64,000 nt of DNA from CAYPFY01 sp964410105 (GTDB taxonomy: Bacteria; Bacteroidota; Ignavibacteria; UBA10030; SZUA-254). Location of the stretch: positions 6,666-70,665 of the forward strand of contig CAYPFY010000018.1 of the NCBI GenBank assembly GCA_964410105.1. The letters run 5' to 3'. Position numbers and translations under genes: made by a program. The notes below the pieces were generated by a model that ran no database searches, had not been told where the DNA came from, and saw nothing but the letters and a program-made list of their open reading frames with translations. Shown in pieces: positions 9,126-16,680 of the stretch (position 1 is the first letter of the stretch; each line of letters opens with the position of its first letter).

Positions 9126-9947
9126 TCATTTTACTGGAAAATAACCGACTTTGGCCACAATCTGCTGGCCCTCATCTCCCAATATCCAGTCGATGTAGTC
9201 CTTCATCGCTCCGACCGGCTTGCTCCGGGTGTAGAGGTAGAGATATCTCGTGATAGGATAGTTTCCGGATTTGACGTTCTCCGCCGTCGGTTCGAAACCT
9301 GGCGAGCCGGCGTCTTTTTTCACTTTGATGAATTTTATTCCTTTTCCGTATGCCGCCCCGCCGTAGCCAACCCCATTCTTGTCCTTGGCCACGGCATTGA
9401 CAACCGCCGCCGTCCCCGGCATCGCCTGCATGCTCGTCGCGTAATCCTCGCCTTCAAGGACATTGTCCTTGAAGTAGACATAAGTTCCGGAACTGTTCTC
9501 ACGTCCGTAGAGGATTATTTTCGCGTCCGCTCCCCCCACTTCCTTCCAGTTGAGAATTTTTCCCGTGTAAATGCCCTTGAGCTGGTCAAGCGTCAGTTCC
9601 TGGACCTGATTTGCCTCGTTGACGTATATCGCCAGACCGTCCTTGGCCGATTTGATCTCGACACCCAGCGTATTGAAACGCTGCTTGAGCTTTTCTTTCT
9701 CGGCCCGCTTCATCGGGCGCGATGCATCACAGATATCGGTCGTCCCGTTGATGAGCGCGGAAATTCCCGTTCCCGATCCTCCCCCCGTTACCTGGATCGT
9801 CATCCCGGGGTGCTTTGCCATGTATTCTTCCGCCCATCTCTGCGCAAGGATGACCATCGTGTCGGATCCCTTCACCGTGATTGTTTCCCCCTGCTGCGCA
9901 AAACCCAGCATGACGACGGCCGCCGCTATTCCAAGTATTCTTGTCAT
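9126..9947 (-). CDS. pstS: Phosphate-binding periplasmic protein PstS
   Basis: Captures orthophosphate in the periplasm and delivers it to PstCA. It has 273 residues with a short signal peptide (about 1-18, MTRILGIAAAVVMLGFA). Phosphate-binding signatures are readable: ITVKGSDTMV, GGGSGTGISALINGTTDI (Ser/Thr-rich anion loop), IYTGKILNWKEVGG and YGRENSSGTY. The family is usually 270-350 residues, so this is a compact PstS. It lies 51 bp downstream of the porin on the same strand and probably shares the Pho box upstream of that porin. Confidence 0.95.
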   Translation of the reverse strand: MTRILGIAAAVVMLGFAQQGETITVKGSDTMVILAQRWAEEYMAKHPGMTIQVTGGGSGTGISALINGTTDICDASRPMKRAEKEKLKQRFNTLGVEIKSAKDGLAIYVNEANQVQELTLDQLKGIYTGKILNWKEVGGADAKIILYGRENSSGTYVYFKDNVLEGEDYATSMQAMPGTAAVVNAVAKDKNGVGYGGAAYGKGIKFIKVKKDAGSPGFEPTAENVKSGNYPITRYLYLYTRSKPVGAMKDYIDWILGDEGQQIVAKVGYFPVK

Positions 9948-9998
9948 TTAACCTTCTCCTTTGCTGATCGTTGTGGCTCTCTCCCCGTTCAAACCGGG

Positions 9999-11321
9999 TT
10001 AGAACTTACACTGCATTCTGAGAGTGAAGACGTTGTCTTTCACATCATTTATGAATGGCTTCAAGTTACCCCCTGCGCTGGCGTTGACGCTCTCATTCGT
10101 CACGAAGTCGTAGTACGCCGTAAATTTCACGTTGGCATCCCAATGGTATACCCACCCGACGCCGAGTGTGCTGTATTTGATGTCTCCGAGTGAGAGGTTG
10201 CTCCCGACGGCGCCGATGTCCCCTCCCTCGACATCGGTGTTCGGATCCCATACATCGTATTTCAGCAAAAACTGGTGCTTGACGCCGATGTTCTGGACGT
10301 AGGTGACATACCAGCCGTTGAAATTCCTTATATAAAGGGGAGTTATCGTCGACCCCGGGTTGTAGAAACTGTTCGATACGTCCGTCCCCGGCTGCTGCCC
10401 CGTAATGTATTCCCCCCGCAAGGACATGCCTCCTATTGCCGGGATGTCATAGTATAACTCTATGTCCCCGCCGAGATAACCCCGCCCAAAACTTCCGTAT
10501 GCGTTCGAGGCGAGCGAATCCACTCTGTATTTCTTTACCGGAGACGATTCGTCAAAGGAATAAATAAACTTCGAGTTGCTTGTCACCTTTCCCGAATACA
10601 CCGAGACTCCGGCGTCGATGGCGAGCCCCTGTTGCTCAAGCGGTATCTGGATCCCCCAACGCCCGATGAAATCTTTGTTGCGGTCATTTTCATTGGCGTT
10701 GTTGAGGACGCCGTTGAATACCCCTCCCTTGAAGTTGAAATAGCTCAAAGGGCCATCCTCGGCGGTGACTTCAAGCTGTGCCCCGATCTCGCGTTCTCCC
10801 GGAAAAAGTGTCTGGAACATCCGCGACTGTTCCGGCGTCTCCCGGTTGCCGGATGAATAGACTACCTCGAATCCGAAAGGCCTGTAGAATGCCCCCGCCG
10901 TCAATCCGAATGTCCTCAGCCACGGTTCCTTGATCGACGCGTAAACGTCCTTGATCCCCACACCGTTCTGCGTAACATCGACTTCGATGACCCACTGCGT
11001 CAAGTCATTGTCATAGTTTATCTTGAACCGACCCCGGCGGACGGCGAACCGGGAACGGACGTTTTTTGGAAAATCTCCACCCGCAAATGAAGAAATCCCC
11101 GCTGTGTCGGCACTCTGGTACTGGGCCTGAATGTATCCCGATATCTTTATCTTTCTCAGAGCGTCGACGACAGACTTTATCTCCAGAAGGGTCTCATTCA
11201 TGCCGTCAACGGCCCCCTTGACATCGGCGACCTCTTCTTTTGTGGCGACGGCTGAGGTGTCCTGCGAAAGCGCCATCCGGGTCGAGCCGGTGACCATCAG
11301 GACGAGGAGGATGTACTTCAT
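9999..11321 (-). CDS. Phosphate-selective porin (OprO/OprP family)
   Basis: Outer-membrane beta-barrel expected to admit phosphate or polyphosphate. It has 440 residues: a signal peptide (about 1-20), then a short predicted coiled coil (about 27-57, heptad-like EEVADVKGAVDGMNETLLEI), then the barrel beginning at ISGYIQAQYQ. The last residue is Phe (MQCKF), as in most BAM-assembled barrels. Family-like blocks include RSRFAVRRGRFKINYD and GAFYRPFGFEVVYSSGNRETPEQSR. It is the first gene of the pst block and has its own four-copy direct-repeat box upstream. The position next to pstS supports phosphate; anion choice cannot be read from sequence alone. Confidence 0.85.
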   Translation of the reverse strand: MKYILLVLMVTGSTRMALSQDTSAVATKEEVADVKGAVDGMNETLLEIKSVVDALRKIKISGYIQAQYQSADTAGISSFAGGDFPKNVRSRFAVRRGRFKINYDNDLTQWVIEVDVTQNGVGIKDVYASIKEPWLRTFGLTAGAFYRPFGFEVVYSSGNRETPEQSRMFQTLFPGEREIGAQLEVTAEDGPLSYFNFKGGVFNGVLNNANENDRNKDFIGRWGIQIPLEQQGLAIDAGVSVYSGKVTSNSKFIYSFDESSPVKKYRVDSLASNAYGSFGRGYLGGDIELYYDIPAIGGMSLRGEYITGQQPGTDVSNSFYNPGSTITPLYIRNFNGWYVTYVQNIGVKHQFLLKYDVWDPNTDVEGGDIGAVGSNLSLGDIKYSTLGVGWVYHWDANVKFTAYYDFVTNESVNASAGGNLKPFINDVKDNVFTLRMQCKF

Positions 11322-11376
11322 GATAACTCTCCGGTGGTGGAAGGATGATGAATGACGGTCAAAGATATCCTCCCGG

Positions 11377-11415
11377 TATTACACCGGAATTAAGCGAATA
11401 TTATGTTATTGTTAA
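11377..11415 (-). promoter_or_regulatory. Predicted Pho box upstream of the phosphate porin (four 11-bp repeats)
   Basis: On the minus strand TTAACA, ATAATA, TTAATT and GTAATA occur with exact five-base spacers (11-bp period, 39 bp). The box ends about 55 bp before the porin start. It has the same geometry and hexamer as the boxes upstream of pstC and of the response regulator at 13.7 kb, which argues against chance. Confidence 0.65.
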
Positions 11416-11463
11416 GGAGAGATTTACTATAAGAAACCTTGTCGGTTGCGGTCGGTTTTTGGG

Positions 11464-11808
11464 CTAATTGCAATTAATGATGGTCAGTTTGCTCAGAGGG
11501 TCAAGGGTATGAGAGACGATTTTCTGGCATTCTTTCCGGCCTTCACCATCCGGGACCACGAAATAACTGTAATAACATCTGTATTTTAGCAGATACCCGA
11601 GAATGCTCTCGGGCAGTGCGACGAGGTCGGTCTCCGCGTATTTTCTGATGCTTTTTCGTAGGTTATCGGTCTGGCTGGCAAAGAAGGCGTGGTGGACCCC
11701 GTTCGCCAGGCACACGCTAAGGAGGTAGACTCCCGGTTCACCGGGCACTTCGAAGATCATCCTTTGGTCATCAAGCGGAAAATATCCGCTCTGAACGAGT
11801 TCTAGCAT
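11464..11808 (-). CDS. Small protein resembling a divergent GIY-YIG domain
   Basis: A 114-residue cytosolic protein. The pattern PGVYLLSV (about 27-34), HHAFFASQTDNLRKSIRKY (about 38-57) and a late Glu in GRKECQKIV echoes the order of elements in GIY-YIG endonucleases (GIY, YIG, nlRkRl, and the C-terminal Glu). The second motif is degraded (FFAS instead of YVG), so nuclease activity is doubtful. G/A-rich sequence (GGGGGAAAAA) precedes the ATG. It is transcribed toward the porin and may share that region's promoter or have its own. Possible fold only; no function is assigned. Confidence 0.55.
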   Translation of the reverse strand: MLELVQSGYFPLDDQRMIFEVPGEPGVYLLSVCLANGVHHAFFASQTDNLRKSIRKYAETDLVALPESILGYLLKYRCYYSYFVVPDGEGRKECQKIVSHTLDPLSKLTIINCN

Positions 11809-12007
11809 ATTTTTCCCCCGTTTCTTGCAAATATACTGTCTGTCTGTTACGGGGGAATCACCCGGACGTTATCCTTCCGCTACCATTACCGGCTGTGCAT
11901 GACGAAATCACTGGATTTCACCGGGAATTTTTGTTAGAATTGCGGTCATCCGGGGGAGCCGGGCGGTGGCGGCCGGCCAAAGGGATCCCAAGCATTGTCG
12001 GACACAC

Positions 12008-13144
12008 ATGGCCGTAAAACCTTTTCGAGTAAAAATTCCCGAAAGTGTGCTCGCCGATCTGCGTGATCGCATCGCGCGGACGCGCTGGCCCGATGAACTC
12101 GCCGGGTCGGGCTGGGAATTCGGTGCCAGCCTCTCCTACATGAAGGATCTGGCCGACTACTGGCTGAAAAAATTTGACTGGCGGAAAATTGAAAAAGAGA
12201 TCAATTCGTACCCCAACTTCCTCGCGGAGATTGACGGACACAGCATTCATTTTCTGCACGTGCGCGGGAAGCGGGAAGATTCCCTTCCTCTCATCGTCAC
12301 CCACGGGTGGCCAGGATCCTTTCTTGAGCTTTTGAAGCTTGTCCGCCCCCTGACCGAAAATTCTCACCTCACCTTCACGCTCGTCATTCCCTCTCTTCTG
12401 GGATATGGCTTCTCAGAAAAAATGACGACCCCCGGGTGTGACATACATCTGATGTCCGGTCTCTGGCTCAAACTCATGAACGAGCTGGGCTATGAAAAGT
12501 TCGGCGCGCAGGGGGGCGATTTCGGCTCAGGGGTGTGCATGGCTCTGGCCATGAAGCATCCGCGGAATCTCCTGGGCATCCATCTGAATAATATCGAGGG
12601 ATATTTTACCCCCTCCGTGCCGGAGGGTGAACGCCTTACGGAGGAAGAAATTGCCTTCGAGAAGGATGCTGAAGCCTGGTATGAACGGGAGGGAGCATAC
12701 TGCCACCTGCAGAAGACGAAGCCGCTTACTCTCGCCTACGGTCTGACCGATTCACCGGTGGGGCTCTGCGCATGGTTTACAGAAAAGTTTTACGGCTGGT
12801 CGGACTGCCAGGGCGATATCGAAAGCGTGTTTACAAAGGATGAGATTCTGTCAAACGTCACCCTCTACTGGGTTACCGAAAGCCTCCATTCCTCGATTCG
12901 GCTTTACCATGAGAGCCGCAAATTTCCTCTGAAATTCAAAGACGGAGAATTTGTGAAAGTTCCGGTGGCGATCGCGCGGTTCCCGGCTGAAAACCCGTTC
13001 CCGCCCAGAAAATACGTCGAACGAAATTTCAATGTTCAGAGGTGGACGGAGATGCCCTCAGGCGGGCATTTTGCGGCTATGGAAAAACCGGGATTGCTGG
13101 CTCAGGATATTCTGGAGTTCTTCAGGTCTTTGAAAGAAGAGTGA
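12008..13144 (+). CDS. Epoxide hydrolase with EHN domain
   Basis: Alpha/beta-hydrolase that opens epoxides to diols, or a related ester/lactone hydrolase. It has 378 residues from the ATG at 12008. The N-terminal EHN cap (FRVKIPESVLADLRDRI, ARTRWPDELAGSGWEFG) is followed by the core with the oxyanion motif THGWPGS. The nucleophile Asp lies in GAQGGDFGSG and the catalytic His in GGHFAAMEKP. An upstream in-frame start at 11966 is possible but the EHN family begins at MAVKPFRV. It stands alone between minus-strand genes and has no clear operon partner. Confidence 0.85.
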   Translation: MAVKPFRVKIPESVLADLRDRIARTRWPDELAGSGWEFGASLSYMKDLADYWLKKFDWRKIEKEINSYPNFLAEIDGHSIHFLHVRGKREDSLPLIVTHGWPGSFLELLKLVRPLTENSHLTFTLVIPSLLGYGFSEKMTTPGCDIHLMSGLWLKLMNELGYEKFGAQGGDFGSGVCMALAMKHPRNLLGIHLNNIEGYFTPSVPEGERLTEEEIAFEKDAEAWYEREGAYCHLQKTKPLTLAYGLTDSPVGLCAWFTEKFYGWSDCQGDIESVFTKDEILSNVTLYWVTESLHSSIRLYHESRKFPLKFKDGEFVKVPVAIARFPAENPFPPRKYVERNFNVQRWTEMPSGGHFAAMEKPGLLAQDILEFFRSLKEE

Positions 13145-13208
13145 CTTCCCCCCCCGGTCAGGTAGGCCTCCCCCCCCGATCCCCTCGCGCCGATACGTGC
13201 CCTACCGC

Positions 13209-13445
13209 TCAGTTGTGAAGTGCTTCCCGTGCGATTGCCTCGCGGAGCAAAGCACCCGCCCGGGCTCTTTTGAGCGTATCCTGCGATCGGGCTGAGTCGA
13301 CGATGCTGTGCAGGCTGACAAGTTCGATGCAGCTGTCGCACCGTGAGCAGCGAATGGTGTAGAGAGCCTCGCTGGACTCACGGAGATGGAGATCGCCGAG
13401 GACAAATTCGGAGGAGGCGCAGCGAGTGCATTCTGAGATACGCAT
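13209..13445 (-). CDS. Small Cys-rich protein, probable zinc ribbon
   Basis: A 78-residue predicted protein with CTRC at 6-9 and CSRCDSC at about 33-39, spaced by about 25 residues with aromatic and acidic positions between. That is the layout of a zinc-ribbon knuckle pair. No family recognised. Coding status is moderately likely because the Cys pairs are well placed, but the ORF is short. The 60 bp between it and the epoxide hydrolase carry two C-runs (13146-13153 region and 13171-13178 region), and the 230 bp upstream hold the Pho box of the next regulator. Confidence 0.45.
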   Translation of the reverse strand: MRISECTRCASSEFVLGDLHLRESSEALYTIRCSRCDSCIELVSLHSIVDSARSQDTLKRARAGALLREAIAREALHN

Positions 13446-13572
13446 GATGAAACTGCCGAGATTGTAGAAGACTGACGGAGAGGAGAGCGTTTGTGAATCT
13501 AACCAATGCAGCGCTCAGAGTCAATAAAAATAGAGAAAATATTTTCACAAAATTTCTGCCATCAGCAATATC

Positions 13573-13615
13573 TTAATGTTTCGTTAATATTTACTTAGCG
13601 TGGGCTTCATATCCT
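13573..13615 (+). promoter_or_regulatory. Predicted Pho box and -10 for the response regulator and polyphosphate genes
   Basis: TTAATG (13573), TTAATA (13584) and TTAGCG (13595) repeat at exactly 11 bp. TATCCT (13610-13615), a plausible -10, begins ten bases after the last repeat, as in PhoB-activated promoters where the box replaces the -35. The regulator start lies at 13678. The site sits in an A/T-rich patch between genes. Confidence 0.65.
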
Positions 13616-13677
13616 ACGTTCGAGGGGATATCCCCCTTTTTTCGGCGATTCGCCTGCTCCGTGACTTGATTTCGACT

Positions 13678-14364
13678 ATGAAAAAGAGAATATTGGTTGC
13701 TGATGGCGACCCCGTGTTTTTGAACAGGCTGTGCGAGACGCTGAGGTCGGAAACGTACGACGTCCTGCCGGCGGGCCACGAAGATGAACTCTTTGCCGGC
13801 ATCAGTCAGCTTCCCGATCTCATCATCCTCGACAGCGTGATGCCCGAATCGGGGGGATGGGAGATCGTTCGCCGGCTGAAGCGCGATTCCGGAACCAAAG
13901 CAATCCCGATCGTTTTCCTGGCAAGCGCCGCTTCGGAGGCCGACGAGATCGTCAGCCTCGACCTCGGAGCTGCGGACTACATTCCGAAGCCGGTAACTCC
14001 GGGGAAGCTCCTGGCCCGCCTGCGGGCTCTGCTTCGCTCAAACGAGATTTCGGACAAAACTCCGAATCCATCCGAAATCCTTTCGATAGACGGCCTCGGC
14101 ATCAATCTGCCCAATTATTCCATTACGGTGGATGGCCAGGTGAGGGTGTTCCCGAAAAAAGAGTTCGAGATCCTGGCATATCTCGCGGAACGCCGCGGAA
14201 GGGTGGTCACTCGTCACGATCTTCTCGGGTCTGTCTGGGGACCGGATTTTGAGGGGGATGACAGGACAATTAATGTCCATATCCGCAAGATACGGGAAAA
14301 ACTGGGGCGATATGATTATCTTATTGAAACGGTGAAAAAGGTCGGGTATAGATTTAAGCAGTAA
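13678..14364 (+). CDS. OmpR/PhoB-family response regulator with altered acidic pocket
   Basis: Transcription factor of 228 residues: receiver domain (about 3-118) and winged-helix DNA-binding domain (about 128-226). The phosphate-acceptor Asp is in IILDSVMPESGG and the switch Lys in IPKPVT. The acidic pocket reads ADGD instead of the usual DDE, so one Asp is a Gly. The DNA-binding half closely parallels the PhoB-like protein at 52 kb (FPKKEFEILAYLAE; DRTINVHIRKIREKLG), so both probably recognise the same box. Start chosen at the ATG before KKRILVADGDP; the frame is open further upstream but that part overlaps the Pho box. No kinase gene is adjacent. It leads the polyphosphate gene run, with 92 bp to the next gene. 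Confidence 0.88.
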   Translation: MKKRILVADGDPVFLNRLCETLRSETYDVLPAGHEDELFAGISQLPDLIILDSVMPESGGWEIVRRLKRDSGTKAIPIVFLASAASEADEIVSLDLGAADYIPKPVTPGKLLARLRALLRSNEISDKTPNPSEILSIDGLGINLPNYSITVDGQVRVFPKKEFEILAYLAERRGRVVTRHDLLGSVWGPDFEGDDRTINVHIRKIREKLGRYDYLIETVKKVGYRFKQ

Positions 14365-14456
14365 TTCTTCGTATTCTCGAATCAGCGGGTTTCGTCACTT
14401 ATCCTTCAGCCACAATGCCAAGTCCCCATGTCGTCTAGGTAACGCCCTACTCGAGA

Positions 14457-14927
14457 ATGGCTACTCGAAAAAATCCCTGCCTGGATCCGCACAAGAAACT
14501 GAGAGGGTGCTTGAGAAAGTCTTTGAAAATGAGGTTCGTGAAAATGATTTCTTTCGAAGATGCCGTCATGGCAGGCAAAAATACCGAAGCCCTCCACGAT
14601 ATGAGGGTTTCGAGCCGAAGAGTCCTTTCGATGCTGAAAGTGTTCCGGCCTTGCTTCCCTCAAAAAGCGTTCAAGTCGCAGTACGCAATTATCCGTGCCC
14701 TGATCCGATCGCTGGGGCAGGTTCGCGAATGCGATGTCTTCATCGGGATGCTGGACACGCACCTGAGAAAGACGAAGAATCCCGGCAAAGCGGCCTTGCA
14801 AACGCTCCGACGCCGGTATGCCGACCGCCGGAAGGGGGAACTGAGGGAATTGCAGTGGACGCTGCGGCTCCTTTCGCAAATCCGCTATGAAAGCAATTTT
14901 CTCTCCTTCGTCAAGAAATCCCTCTGA
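14457..14927 (+). CDS. CHAD domain protein, N-terminal half (split by in-frame TGA)
   Basis: CHAD domains are helical bundles that bind polyphosphate and can localise to polyphosphate granules. These 156 residues are the first of the two CHAD repeats, with its conserved basic face (LHDMRVSSRR at 46-55; IRALIRSLGQVRECDVF at about 78-95). The frame stops at TGA 14925-14927. The next CHAD half begins 15 bases later in exactly the same frame, so together they would make a normal single CHAD protein of about 320 residues. It could be a nonsense-split gene, a sequencing error or a natural two-subunit version. The upstream regulator and downstream SixA, TMK-like and Ppx genes fit a polyphosphate role. 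Confidence 0.8.
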   Translation: MATRKNPCLDPHKKLRGCLRKSLKMRFVKMISFEDAVMAGKNTEALHDMRVSSRRVLSMLKVFRPCFPQKAFKSQYAIIRALIRSLGQVRECDVFIGMLDTHLRKTKNPGKAALQTLRRRYADRRKGELRELQWTLRLLSQIRYESNFLSFVKKSL

Positions 14928-14942
14928 AGACTTTTCACGGCC

Positions 14943-15422
14943 ATGAGATTCCCTGATCCGAATAAAAGCATGCTCGACAACGCCCGGCGTCTTATTCCGC
15001 CGATGTTCGACAGGTTCATGAGCCATAAGCCGGGCGTGCTCAGATACCCCAGAATCGTTCGACGGCTCCACACGATGCGCGTGGAGGGAAAATCTCTTCG
15101 TTACACGCTGGAATTGTTCAGGGCCGGGCTGGGGCGCGAGTTCGCCCTGTGCTATTCCGAGGTTCGTCGGCTCATCTCTCTCATGGGAAGGATTCATGAC
15201 TGCGACGTCGCAATCAGGATTTTGGCCGACTACCTCGGAGAATTGAGAATCCCGCGCAAAACGAATCGACCCTCAGCAAAAGATTTCTCGAGTGACGCCG
15301 TCGCAACAACAATTGCCGCGACTCGCGGCGACCGCGATCGGCTGTTCGGCGAACTGGCAAGAATTCTTGAGGATTGGGAGGAAAATGATTTCCGCGGAAA
15401 ACTTGTTCATGCGGTTCGATAG
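14943..15422 (+). CDS. CHAD domain protein, C-terminal half
   Basis: 159 residues with the second CHAD repeat: LHTMRVEGKSLRYTLELF (His43, Arg46, Lys50, Arg53) and SLMGRIHDCDVAIRIL. The HxxR and RxxE-type basic/acidic pattern is that of the phosphate-chelating CHAD surface. ATG at 14943 lies in the same frame as the preceding half, separated by TGA plus five codons. No convincing ribosome binding site precedes it, which favours the view that the gene was originally continuous. The C-terminal tail after about residue 100 is variable in the family. Confidence 0.8.
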   Translation: MRFPDPNKSMLDNARRLIPPMFDRFMSHKPGVLRYPRIVRRLHTMRVEGKSLRYTLELFRAGLGREFALCYSEVRRLISLMGRIHDCDVAIRILADYLGELRIPRKTNRPSAKDFSSDAVATTIAATRGDRDRLFGELARILEDWEENDFRGKLVHAVR

Positions 15423-15463
15423 GAATTGTATCTGATCCTTGATCAAGAATCAGGGGATTTTTG

Positions 15464-15958
15464 ATGGAAGTTTACATCCTCCGGCATGCCATCGCCGTGC
15501 CACGCGGCACGCCGGGATATCCGCACGATGATCGGCCGCTCACCGATGAGGGAGTCCGCAAGATGATGAAGAATGCCCAGGGCATCGCGAAGGTAGTCCA
15601 GGGCTTTGACATCATTCTCACCAGTCCCTTGAGACGCGCGCACGACACGGCGAAGATCGCGGCCGACGCGCTCAAGAGCACCCACAAGATTAAGGTTTGC
15701 GAAGAACTCCTTCCCGAACAAAGCGTTCAGGGAATATACGCCGCCCTCTCAAAGGTGAAGAACAGGAAAAGGGTTCTGCTTGTGGGCCACGAACCGAATC
15801 TCGGCGAATTCGCCTCCATGCTGATCGGATGCAAGTCCTTTCCCATCAATTTCAAGAAGGGCGCCCTCTGTCGGATCGATATCCACGAGATTCCCCCGAA
15901 CCTTCCCGGACGCCTGCTGTGGTATCTGTCTCCCAAACATCTTCGTATGATTGCCTAA
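15464..15958 (+). CDS. SixA-type histidine phosphatase
   Basis: Histidine-phosphatase-superfamily protein of 164 residues, the short form typified by SixA, which removes phosphate from phosphohistidine. The catalytic RHG-like motif is LRHA (Arg7, His8), followed by RPLTDEGVRKM. LTSPLRRAHDTAKI supplies the second Arg, and VGHEPNLGEF carries the second catalytic His. SixA-like proteins are repeatedly found beside CHAD proteins, so a role in polyphosphate or phospho-metabolism is plausible. Start at ATG 15464; TTG at 15461 directly precedes it. The next gene begins two bases after its stop. Confidence 0.85.
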   Translation: MEVYILRHAIAVPRGTPGYPHDDRPLTDEGVRKMMKNAQGIAKVVQGFDIILTSPLRRAHDTAKIAADALKSTHKIKVCEELLPEQSVQGIYAALSKVKNRKRVLLVGHEPNLGEFASMLIGCKSFPINFKKGALCRIDIHEIPPNLPGRLLWYLSPKHLRMIA

Positions 15959-15960
15959 CA

Positions 15961-16680
15961 ATGAGCCCCAATCGTAAGACACACTCGCCACATCCCTACC
16001 CCGGCCGCCTCATCATCGTCGAGGGCATCGACGGCTCGGGGAAATCGACGCAGCTCCAGCTCCTGTACAAGTGGCTGCTGAGCGCCCGGTACCGCGTCTT
16101 TTTCACCGAATGGAATTCTTCGGCGCTTGTCAAACAAACGATCAAGCGCGGAAAAAAGAGGAATCTGCTCACGCCGACTACTTTCAGCGTGCTCCATGCA
16201 ACGGATTTCGCCGATAGGCTGGCTCATCTCATCATCCCGCCGCTCAAAGCGGGGATGATCGTTCTCGCCGATCGTTATATCTATACCGCCTTTGCCCGCG
16301 ACATCGTCCGGGGCGTCGATCCGCGCTGGGTGAGGAACCTTTACGGGTTCGCCGTAAAACCCGACATAGGGTTCTATTTCAAAGTGCCCATCGACGTGTC
16401 CCTGAAACGGATCATGAACGGCCGGATCGAACTTAAATTCCATGAGGCGGGGATGGATCTCGGGCTGAGCGACGATCCGAGCGAGAGTTTTAAGCTTTTT
16501 CAGTCGAAAATTATCCAGCAGTACGATCTCATAGCCAGTGAATTCAATCTCGCCGTGCTCGATGGAACGCTTCCTATACAGAGGCAGCAGTATACGATGC
16601 GCGAGATCGTCAAGGAGCGATTGAAGGATTATACTCCCACGCCCTACCTGCAGAAGAAGGAAAATATCTATGTACGGTAA
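15961..16680 (+). CDS. Thymidylate-kinase-like P-loop protein 1
   Basis: 239 residues with the thymidylate kinase fold: P-loop EGIDGSGKST (21-30) and the LADRYIYTAFAR motif (Asp104, Arg105) that in Tmk contacts the nucleotide. True Tmk proteins are about 200-215 residues and end with a recognisable LID. Here the region after about 140 reads differently (GMDLGLSDDPSESFKLFQ), a block shared with the next gene but not with ordinary Tmk. It overlaps the next gene by 11 bp and starts two bases after sixA. Its place between SixA and Ppx suggests a phosphotransfer role linked to polyphosphate rather than dTMP synthesis. That is inference. Confidence 0.72.
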   Translation: MSPNRKTHSPHPYPGRLIIVEGIDGSGKSTQLQLLYKWLLSARYRVFFTEWNSSALVKQTIKRGKKRNLLTPTTFSVLHATDFADRLAHLIIPPLKAGMIVLADRYIYTAFARDIVRGVDPRWVRNLYGFAVKPDIGFYFKVPIDVSLKRIMNGRIELKFHEAGMDLGLSDDPSESFKLFQSKIIQQYDLIASEFNLAVLDGTLPIQRQQYTMREIVKERLKDYTPTPYLQKKENIYVR

